Source: Deltaproteobacteria bacterium (GTDB lineage Bacteria; Desulfobacterota; Desulfobulbia; Desulfobulbales; BM004). Taken from it: DNA of 6,019 nucleotides. The stretch spans positions 1-6,019 of the forward strand of contig JAFDCC010000078.1 of assembly GCA_019312985.1 (NCBI GenBank), in the 5' to 3' direction. Positions 1 to 5,429 of this stretch are shown one piece after another. Each line of letters starts with the position of its first letter. The first letter of the stretch is position 1. Under the pieces are notes generated by a model that was not told where the DNA came from, did not search any database, and saw only the letters and a program-made list of their open reading frames with translations. Both the position numbers and the translations under genes were made by a program.

Positions 1-2024
1 AGGAGCGGGCGATCCCGGACATAAACGACGGGTTGAAGCCGGTCCAGCGCCGCATCCTGCAGACGCTGCATAACATGGATGACGGCCGTTTCCAGAAGGT
101 GGCTAACGTGGTCGGCGAAACGATGAAGCTCCACCCCCATGGCGATGCCTCAATATTCGGCGCCCTCGTCAACCTGGCAAACAAGGAAATCCTCATCGAG
201 CGCCAGGGAAATTTCGGCAACATCTACACCGGGGACCAGGCCTCGGCCCCCCGCTACATCGAGTGCCGCCTCACCCCCCTTGCCCGGGAAACCCTGTTCA
301 ACAGGGATCTGACCGAGTACCAGCCGTCCTATGACGGCCGCATGGAGGAACCGGTCAGCCTGCCGGCCAAGATCCCGCTTCTGCTCCTTCTCGGGGCGGA
401 AGGCATTGCCGTCGGCATGGCGACCAAGATCATGCCCCACAACTTCTGCGAGCTGCTGCGGGCCCAGAAAAATATCCTCAGGGGCCGATCGGTGACCCTG
501 GCACCGGATTTTCCGCAGGGAGGCATCCTTGACATCTCAGGCTACAACAGCGGCAACGGCCGCCTGAAGTGCCGGGCAAAAAATGAAAAGACCATTGTCA
601 TAGAGGAAATTCCCTACTCGACCACCACCAGTTCCATCATCGATTCCATTGAAAAGGCGGACAAGAGCGGCAAGATAAAAATCCAGTCGATCAACGACTA
701 TACCGCGGAAAAGGTGGAGATCGAGATCCGGCTGGCCCGAGGCATCTATGCAAAGGATACCATCAAGGCGCTCTATGCGTTTACCGACTGCGAGGTGTCG
801 ATCAGTCCCAACCTTACCCTGATCATGGACAACCGGCCGATGAATATCACGGTCGAGGAGGTGCTGCAGTACAACACCGAGAAACTTGTCATGGACCTGG
901 AAAAGGAGCTGCAGATCGAGTTGGGCCGCCTTCGCGACAAGCTGCATGCCCGGACCCTGGAGCAGATCTTTATTCAGGAGCGCATCTACAAGAAGATCGA
1001 GGAATGCAAAACCTACAAGGAAGTCATCAGCGGCGTGGAAAAGGGGCTCGAGCCGTTCAGCGCCAAACTGGTCCGGCCGGTGGCCCAGGATGATATCGAG
1101 CGGCTGCTGGAAATCCGCATCAAGCGCATATCCCGCTTTGACATCAACCGGCAGAGCAAAGATATCAAGGAGATCAAGGGTGCCATCAAGGACGTTGAAA
1201 AGAAGCTCAGCGATATTACCGGTCACACCATTAATTATCTCGACAGCCTTCTGAAGAAGTACGGGAAGAACTACCCGCGCCGGACCACCATCGAGGCCCT
1301 CGACCAGGTCAAGGCCCGCAAGGTCGCTCTCTCCAACCTCACCGTCGGCTACCACCGGGAAACGGGACTCATGGGCTATCAGGTAAAAACGGACTGCGAC
1401 ATGACCGTTTCCTGCTCCGAATATGACAAGGTCCTCCTCATCTACAAGGATGGCCGTTACAAGGCAATCAAGGTGCCGGACAAGGTGTTTGCCGACCATG
1501 ATATTTACTGGATCGGCAAGGTGAAGGGCAAAATGATCTTCAACATGCTTTACCGCGAGGGCACAAAAAGCCAGACCTACGTCAAACGGTTCGCCACCCC
1601 GAAATTTATCCTTGACAAGGAGTACCGTCTCTTCCCGGCGCACAAGAAATCGTGGATCCAGTTTCTCCAGACCGGTGAAGGGGTCCGGGCCCGGATTGAT
1701 TTTGTTGCCACCTCCCGCTCAAAGGTCAACTCGCAGCGGCTGGAGTTCGATGAGTACCTCGTCAAGGGCGGTACTGCAATCGGCAAAAGGCTCTCCACCC
1801 GCACCGTCCGGCGAATTTCAGAATTGACCGTCAAGGTGGCCGGGCCGCAGGAGGAGCCTGAAGCGGAGAACAAGGAGAGCCCCGACGGAAAGCAGAGCCA
1901 GCCGCAGCTGAAGAAAAAGACCGAAAGCCTTCCGCCGGAGAACAAGGCGGATGCCAAACCCCGGGATGAAGAAAAAGAGAAGGGCAAATCCCAACTGGGT
2001 CTCTTTGACCTGAAGAAGAAGTAA
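1..2024 (+). CDS. parC: DNA topoisomerase IV subunit A (ParC-type), 5' partial
   Basis: This is the DNA-cleaving subunit of a type IIA topoisomerase, which acts with ParE to decatenate and relax DNA. The reading frame is already open at base 3 and reads ERAIPDINDG before the TTG at 33. That is the usual GyrA/ParC opening (RAIPDxxDGLKPVQRRIL), so TTG-33 is internal and the true start lies upstream. Counting from that TTG as residue 1, HPHGD is at 34-38 and the catalytic tyrosine is Y75 (APRYIE, bases 255-257). The winged-helix/tower domain runs to about 280, a charged coiled-coil region covers roughly 280-420, and a short degenerate C-terminal domain covers about 440-600. No GyrA box (QRRGGKG-like) is visible, which favours topoisomerase IV over gyrase and matches the short-tailed ParC of Bacteroidetes/Chlamydia type. 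The last 60 residues form a charged, proline-rich, probably disordered tail ending in QLGLFDLKKK. ParE would be expected upstream, outside the window. Confidence 0.93.
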   Translation, partial: ERAIPDINDGLKPVQRRILQTLHNMDDGRFQKVANVVGETMKLHPHGDASIFGALVNLANKEILIERQGNFGNIYTGDQASAPRYIECRLTPLARETLFNRDLTEYQPSYDGRMEEPVSLPAKIPLLLLLGAEGIAVGMATKIMPHNFCELLRAQKNILRGRSVTLAPDFPQGGILDISGYNSGNGRLKCRAKNEKTIVIEEIPYSTTTSSIIDSIEKADKSGKIKIQSINDYTAEKVEIEIRLARGIYAKDTIKALYAFTDCEVSISPNLTLIMDNRPMNITVEEVLQYNTEKLVMDLEKELQIELGRLRDKLHARTLEQIFIQERIYKKIEECKTYKEVISGVEKGLEPFSAKLVRPVAQDDIERLLEIRIKRISRFDINRQSKDIKEIKGAIKDVEKKLSDITGHTINYLDSLLKKYGKNYPRRTTIEALDQVKARKVALSNLTVGYHRETGLMGYQVKTDCDMTVSCSEYDKVLLIYKDGRYKAIKVPDKVFADHDIYWIGKVKGKMIFNMLYREGTKSQTYVKRFATPKFILDKEYRLFPAHKKSWIQFLQTGEGVRARIDFVATSRSKVNSQRLEFDEYLVKGGTAIGKRLSTRTVRRISELTVKVAGPQEEPEAENKESPDGKQSQPQLKKKTESLPPENKADAKPRDEEKEKGKSQLGLFDLKKK

Positions 2025-2088
2025 GCGATTTTTCCTGCGGCAGGCCATGAAACAGCCCGTTCCCAGGTGAAGAGCCGTTATTCTCCCC

Positions 2089-2117
2089 TTGCAATTTTCC
2101 TGTTTTTTATTTATATG
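2089..2117 (+). promoter_or_regulatory. Possible sigma-70-type promoter before the glucosaminidase gene
   Basis: TTGCAA (2089-2094) and TATATG (2112-2117) are separated by 17 bp, and each matches the -35 and -10 consensus at 4 of 6 positions. The stretch is locally AT-rich within a GC-rich neighbourhood. Transcription would begin near 2124, giving a leader of about 25 bases that includes the AGGTGA ribosome site. No rho-independent terminator is visible in the 2025-2088 gap, so read-through from parC is also possible. The call rests on motif matching alone. Confidence 0.35.
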
Positions 2118-2136
2118 ACCTCCCTCTGCTCATTGC

Positions 2137-2142
2137 AGGTGA
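2137..2142 (+). promoter_or_regulatory. Ribosome binding site deciding the TTG start at 2150
   Basis: AGGTGA lies 7 bases before the TTG at 2150, which is ideal spacing, but 19 bases before the in-frame ATG at 2162, which is too far. This favours the TTG start. The ATG at 2143 directly after it is in a different frame. A weaker purine stretch, GGGAAA at 2152-2157, could serve ATG-2162, so the choice changes only four residues and is not certain. Confidence 0.55.
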
Positions 2143-2149
2143 ATGTTTT

Positions 2150-3241
2150 TTGGGAAATCATATGAATACCCCTCAGCAGCCAACCCCAGAACCGGGGAAC
2201 GGAAAGGATGGTTTGCCCCTGGTACGCTTCGGCAGCCGCCATGTGACCCCCCGGGCAGTTTTCCTGTTCCTGGCAACAATAACCGCGATCCCCCTTTTCA
2301 TCCTGATCACCCTGGCTCCGCCGGCAAGGGTGCCGGAGCTTGTTGTTTCGTCGCCGCCGCCAAAAGCCGCACCGCCGCCGGTCGAGGCGCAGGGGCATGC
2401 GGCAACAGATAAGCTGATCACCAGGCTCAAAGAGCACGGCCTTTGGGAACTTGACCCGTCCCGGGAGGCGGTGCCGCCGCTTTTCATCAAATCCTACCCG
2501 CCCGACCTGAACGCAGTGGCGGATATTGACGTCAAGAAAAAGGTTTTTCTCCACTCCCTGCTGCCCCACGCCCTCTATGTCCGCGAGGAAGCGCTGCAGC
2601 GCAGGGAGAGGCTCAGGGCAGTTCTCTATAAGATCGACTGCACCCTGGAGGATATCCATTTCGAACCCGGGCCTTTTGACGGCAACGGCTGTGCCTGGAG
2701 CGATGGCCTTACCGAAGAGGAGGTCAGCTTTATCCAACAGCTCAGCAGGAATTACCGCACCACAAGCGCTGAAGGTCTGCTGGAGCGCGTCGATGCGGTG
2801 CCGACCAGCATCATCCTTGCCCAGGGGGCCCTGGAGTCGTCCTGGGGCAGTTCACGCTTTACCCGCGAGGGCAACAGCGTTTTCGGCATGTGGACCTGGA
2901 AGAAAAAGGGCATAGTCCCGGCCCGGCGGGACGAAGGCAAGACCCATAAAGTCAAGGTCTACGGCAGTATCCGGGATTCGATCCGCGCCTACCACCTGAC
3001 TCTGAACCGCGTCTCGTTTTATGACCGGTTCCGTCAGCTCCGCAAGATCACCGACGATCCCCTGGTTCTTGCTGAGGGACTTTCCCCTTACTCCGAAAGG
3101 GGAGAGGAGTATGTTGAAGAAATCAAGGCGGTCATCACGTCCAATGACCTGCAGCAGTATGACAGTTGCCGTCTCTCGGACCTTGCCCGGCCCGAACTTA
3201 ATGATATCATGGCCGAAGAACAGGTCAAAACTCCGCTGTAG
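2150..3241 (+). CDS. Bax-family membrane-anchored N-acetylglucosaminidase
   Basis: This is a predicted peptidoglycan hydrolase of the glucosaminidase (FlgJ/Bax) fold, cutting GlcNAc-MurNAc bonds from the periplasmic side. The 363 residues show a short hydrophilic N-terminus, one membrane segment at about 36-56 (AVFLFLATITAIPLFILITL), a proline-rich linker at about 67-80, a middle region typical of Bax proteins, and a catalytic domain at about 205-335. The catalytic glutamate is probably E229 in the motif ILAQGALESSWGSSRF. It is followed by GNSVFGMW and the family's YGSIRDSIRAYHLTLN stretch (271-286). C164 and C181 could form a periplasmic disulfide. It is likely a type II (N-in) membrane protein. 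TTG-2150 was chosen for the ribosome site, with ATG-2162 as the alternative. The next gene begins 7 bp after its stop, suggesting co-expression. Bax is named from E. coli and its physiological role is poorly defined. Family assignment is strong; substrate is inferred. Confidence 0.88.
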   Translation: MGNHMNTPQQPTPEPGNGKDGLPLVRFGSRHVTPRAVFLFLATITAIPLFILITLAPPARVPELVVSSPPPKAAPPPVEAQGHAATDKLITRLKEHGLWELDPSREAVPPLFIKSYPPDLNAVADIDVKKKVFLHSLLPHALYVREEALQRRERLRAVLYKIDCTLEDIHFEPGPFDGNGCAWSDGLTEEEVSFIQQLSRNYRTTSAEGLLERVDAVPTSIILAQGALESSWGSSRFTREGNSVFGMWTWKKKGIVPARRDEGKTHKVKVYGSIRDSIRAYHLTLNRVSFYDRFRQLRKITDDPLVLAEGLSPYSERGEEYVEEIKAVITSNDLQQYDSCRLSDLARPELNDIMAEEQVKTPL

Positions 3242-3248
3242 AATCATT

Positions 3249-4322
3249 ATGCGCTCCGGGTTCCTGCTTTTCATCCTTCTTTTTCTTCTCCTGCCGGTCT
3301 CTTCTGCAGGGGCGCCAGAAAAAAAAGGCACCCCTGTACCTGCCCAAAGCGGAGCCACGGTCCTTATCTACCACCGGTTCGGCGAGGATAAGTACCCGAC
3401 TACCAATATTGGGGTTGAGCGTTTCCGGGAGCAGCTCGAATACCTGAAGAGCAATGATTACACGGTCATCTCCCTGGAAAAGCTGCTTGGCAGCCTGGCA
3501 AAAGACGAACCGCTCCCTCCCCGGAGTGTCATTCTGACCATGGACGACGGCTACAGAAGCGTCTACGAAAAGGCCTGGCCCCTGTTAAGGGAGTACGGCT
3601 ACCCGTTTACTGTTTTTCTTTACGTCCAGGCTACCGAGAAGCGTCACTGGGACTACATGACCTGGGAGCAGGTTCGGGAAATGCAGGCTGCCGGGGTCGA
3701 TTTTCAAAACCATGGCTTTAGCCACGACCATATGGCGTTCATACCGGCAGGGATGGAGGACAGGGAATACCGGACCTGGATCAGGGCCGATCTTGGTGTC
3801 AGCACCCGGATACTCTCGGAAGAGCTGCAGGGGCGTCCCCGTTTTTACGCCGTGCCATACGGCGAGTACAATGAAGCGCTTCTTGACGAGGTCCGTGCCT
3901 TCGGCTACGAGGGGATTTTCCTGCAGGACCCCGGCTCGGTGAGCAGCGATACGGACCCCTTTGCCATCCCGCGCGAACCGATCCTCGGTAAAGACTGGTC
4001 AACCATGGAACATTTCCAAACAGTGCTGGAGAGGGTGGATATGCCGCTTGGCGCCAGAATACCTCGTGCCGGCCGCCTCGCCGATACAACGCCGGAGAAG
4101 TTCGAGGCGAAGCTGCTTTATCCCGAACGCTACGTCCCGGGAACCGTCGGCATTTACGTCAGTGAACTGGGCTGGCAGCAGGCTGAGGTCTCCGGCGATG
4201 GCATTGCCGTTGTTGCCAACAGCACCTCTCTGAGCCGCAGAATCAACCGGGTGGCGGTCAGCGGCCGGGAAAAGGAGAGCGGCCGAACCGCGATCCGTTT
4301 CTGGATGATTATCGGGGAGTGA
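3249..4322 (+). CDS. Secreted polysaccharide deacetylase (NodB fold, PgaB-like)
   Basis: This is a predicted carbohydrate esterase family 4 enzyme that removes acetyl groups from an N-acetylated polysaccharide in the periplasm or at the cell surface. The 357 residues begin with a signal peptide (hydrophobic core about 4-17, likely cleavage near SSAGA at 18-22). The YHRFGEDKYPTTN opening is at 41-53. NodB motif 1 is TMDDG (D99, D100), motif 2 is HGFSH (H155, H159), and motif 3 is the PgaB-like VPYGEYN (202-208) rather than RxPY. D100, H155 and H159 should bind the metal and D99 should be the base. A beta-rich C-terminal part of about 95 residues is not recognised. ATG-3249 was chosen because it places the signal peptide at the N-terminus; ATG-3201, overlapping the previous gene, would add 16 mostly basic residues. 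No good ribosome site precedes 3249, so translational coupling to the upstream stop 7 bp away is likely. The exact glycan is unknown. Confidence 0.88.
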   Translation: MRSGFLLFILLFLLLPVSSAGAPEKKGTPVPAQSGATVLIYHRFGEDKYPTTNIGVERFREQLEYLKSNDYTVISLEKLLGSLAKDEPLPPRSVILTMDDGYRSVYEKAWPLLREYGYPFTVFLYVQATEKRHWDYMTWEQVREMQAAGVDFQNHGFSHDHMAFIPAGMEDREYRTWIRADLGVSTRILSEELQGRPRFYAVPYGEYNEALLDEVRAFGYEGIFLQDPGSVSSDTDPFAIPREPILGKDWSTMEHFQTVLERVDMPLGARIPRAGRLADTTPEKFEAKLLYPERYVPGTVGIYVSELGWQQAEVSGDGIAVVANSTSLSRRINRVAVSGREKESGRTAIRFWMIIGE

Positions 4323-4345
4323 GGAGCTGGAAGTTCGAAGTGGGA

Positions 4346-4361
4346 AGTGACTAAAGTCACT
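4346..4361. repeat. 16-bp palindrome AGTGAC-TAAA-GTCACT
   Basis: A perfect 6-bp stem with a TAAA loop begins 24 bases after the deacetylase stop. The octamer ACTAAAGT within it (4350-4357) recurs at 4359-4366. It could be a weak hairpin in the mRNA 3' end or a protein site. It lacks a following T-run, so it is not called a terminator. Confidence 0.6.
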
Positions 4362-4379
4362 AAAGTTAGGATAGTTAAC

Positions 4380-4396
4380 CGCAGACGGGCGCAGAC
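4380..4396. repeat. Direct repeat CGCAGAC-GGG-CGCAGAC
   Basis: Two identical heptamers are separated by GGG. Short CGCAGAn-type repeat units are common in proteobacterial intergenic DNA and may mark the edge of a dispersed repeat. The function is unknown. Confidence 0.45.
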
Positions 4397-4470
4397 AAAT
4401 GGCTAAAAAGAGAAAAAACAACTGCAACAACCAACCAGCCTGGTGCCATTTCACGCAGCCGAGCACCGCA

Positions 4471-4547
4471 GAATAGACCGAAAAAGGAGTTTGATCTGTT
4501 TGAGCATCTCGTAAGAGATTGCGAGGTATCAAACTCCCGGTCTATTC
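4471..4547. repeat. 20-bp inverted repeat with A5 bulge and a nested hairpin
   Basis: GAATAGACCG (4471-4480) and GGAGTTTGAT (4486-4495) pair perfectly with ATCAAACTCC (4528-4537) and CGGTCTATTC (4538-4547). The AAAAA at 4481-4485 remains as a bulge. The 32-base loop itself contains ATCTC-GTAA-GAGAT (4506-4519), a 5-bp stem closed by a GNRA-type tetraloop. AGCACCG occurs just outside both arms (4462-4468 and 4552-4558). The layout fits a MITE/REP-like element or a structured RNA. No transposase is nearby. Confidence 0.8.
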
Positions 4548-4562
4548 GAGAAGCACCGGGAA

Positions 4563-4579
4563 GTCCGATAAAGTCGGAC
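4563..4579. repeat. Perfect hairpin GTCCGA-TAAAG-TCGGAC
   Basis: A 6-bp GC-rich stem with a 5-base loop stands 16 bases after the long inverted repeat. It shares the TAAAGTC core with the palindrome at 4346-4361. No T-run follows on either strand, so it is not a standard terminator. It is probably part of the same structured unit as its neighbours. Confidence 0.7.
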
Positions 4580-4593
4580 CAAGTGAGTGGCTG

Positions 4594-4647
4594 CCTTTTC
4601 TTTTGGTTCGTTTTCTTTGGGCAAGCAAAGAAAATGAACAGAAAAGG
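4594..4647. repeat. 22-bp AT-rich stem-loop with a four-base bulge
   Basis: CCTTTTCT (4594-4601) and GTTCGTTTTCTTTG (4606-4619) pair with CAAAGAAAATGAAC (4626-4639) and AGAAAAGG (4640-4647). There is one G-T wobble, a TTTG bulge (4602-4605) and a GGCAAG loop (4620-4625). The arms are almost purely pyrimidine on one side and purine on the other. It sits between convergent genes and may act as a bidirectional transcription barrier, but it lacks the usual terminal T-run. It could equally be a dispersed repeat. Confidence 0.8.
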
Positions 4648-4750
4648 AAATAAGGCTCTAAATTAACCAGTTTACGAATCTGCCAAAAAAATGTCACAAA
4701 AGGACCAAAGGTAACCAGCTGGCACCAAACTATAGGCACACCATACAAAT

Positions 4751-5395
4751 CTACATCCCCGCCACCAGGGCAGCCATATCGCGCCGCAGCTTTTCATAGC
4801 GCTCCCTGTCGAGGCCGGCTCCCAGTGCCACGGCTTCCGCCCGTTCTGCGGTCATGAAGTCCCCGGGCCCGTGGGCATCGGCGTTGACCGCCAAAAGTGC
4901 CCCTGTCTGAAGGGCTAAACGGGCGACATGACCGTTTGTCAGCGAGTGGCCCTTGCGGCCCGTCAGCTCGAGAAAAACCCCTTTTTCCGCCGCCAGGGTC
5001 GCCTCGTCACTGGTAATGAAACCGGGATGGGCCAGGATGTCGACACCGGCCCTGATTGCCGCCAGGTTGGTTCCCAGTTTTACCGGTTCCATCACTGTTT
5101 CGCCGTGGCCGACGATTATTTTCGCCCCGAGGTTTCTCGCCTGGTCAACCAGCTCCTCGAACATTTCCGGCGGAACATGGGTGAGCTCGATCCCCGGCAC
5201 CAGACGTGTCCGGGAAAAGCGGTTCAGGTCCGCCGCCACCCTGACAATCCGCGGGATGATAAAATCGAGATTGGATGAATCGGCGTGGTCGGTGATGGCC
5301 ACCGCCTCGTACCCCATGGACTCCACGCGCCGGAGATGTTCGGCCGGCACCAGTTCGCCGTCGGAAAAAATCGTGTGTGTGTGCAAATCAATCAT
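4751..5395 (-). CDS. PHP-domain metal-dependent phosphoesterase
   Basis: This is a stand-alone PHP domain protein of 214 residues, probably cytoplasmic, expected to hydrolyse a phosphoester with a di- or trinuclear metal site. Motif I is DLHTHTIFSDGE (H5, H7, D12), motif II is ITDHAD (D36, H37), then GIELTHVPP (E70, H73), VGHGE (H97), LAHPG (H123) and the closing NADAH (D173, H175). The full metal-ligand set appears present, so it should be active. Length and motifs resemble small histidinol-phosphatase-like or YcdX-like PHP proteins, not the polymerase-associated PHP domains. The substrate cannot be told from sequence. It begins 34 bp after the end of miaB on the same strand with its own ribosome site, so cotranscription is likely, though a shared role in tRNA modification is not implied. 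It has no signal peptide. Confidence 0.88.
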   Translation of the reverse strand: MIDLHTHTIFSDGELVPAEHLRRVESMGYEAVAITDHADSSNLDFIIPRIVRVAADLNRFSRTRLVPGIELTHVPPEMFEELVDQARNLGAKIIVGHGETVMEPVKLGTNLAAIRAGVDILAHPGFITSDEATLAAEKGVFLELTGRKGHSLTNGHVARLALQTGALLAVNADAHGPGDFMTAERAEAVALGAGLDRERYEKLRRDMAALVAGM

Positions 5396-5400
5396 GGCAG

Positions 5401-5404
5401 CTCC
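5401..5404 (-). promoter_or_regulatory. Ribosome binding site for the PHP-domain gene
   Basis: Read on the minus strand, GGAG lies five bases before the ATG at 5395-5393. This supports that start, which also places the metal-binding HTH motif four residues from the N-terminus as is usual for the family. Confidence 0.7.
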
Positions 5405-5429
5405 ATTTTTGTAAAGACAGTTTCATGTG

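Larger units (their letters stand above)
4323..4750 (+). other. Convergent, AT-rich, structure-dense intergenic region without a gene
   Basis: This 428-bp gap separates plus-strand and minus-strand genes that point at each other. No open frame in it has both a start and a ribosome site. Its base composition is more AT-rich than the genes around it. It contains a palindrome, a short direct repeat and three hairpins, listed separately. None is a textbook GC-stem-plus-T-run terminator on either strand, although the long stems could still halt transcription. Bases 4648-4750 hold only the 8-bp palindrome CCAGCTGG (4715-4722) and A-runs, with nothing I can name. Confidence 0.75.

Noticed and set aside
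33..35. TTG as the start of parC
   Set aside because: The frame is open upstream to base 3 and encodes the conserved RAIPDxxDG lead-in, so the gene begins before the window.
537..1643. Long minus-strand open frame of 368 codons opposite parC
   Set aside because: It is antisense to well-conserved ParC sequence, has low-complexity leucine/aspartate-rich content and no recognisable domain. It is a shadow of the GC-rich coding strand.
2034..2044. CCTGC-G-GCAGG palindrome after parC as a terminator
   Set aside because: The stem is short with an impossible one-base loop, and no T-run follows on the plus strand.
3021..3248. Extended N-terminus of the deacetylase overlapping the glucosaminidase gene
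   Set aside because: It would bury the signal peptide more than 70 residues inside the protein. ATG-3249 gives a normal signal peptide.
3999..4532. Minus-strand frame of 177 codons across the deacetylase end and the intergenic region
   Set aside because: It is antisense to the deacetylase over most of its length and shows no domain or ribosome site.
4462..4558. AGCACCG pair as a proven target-site duplication
   Set aside because: The heptamers are separated from the inverted-repeat ends by unequal gaps (2 and 4 bases), so a chance match cannot be excluded.
4542..4748. 68-codon minus-strand open frame in the intergenic region
   Set aside because: It runs through the hairpin arms, has no ribosome site or known domain, and its composition follows the repeat. 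Plus-strand frame 2 is also open over 4379-4663 but has no usable start.
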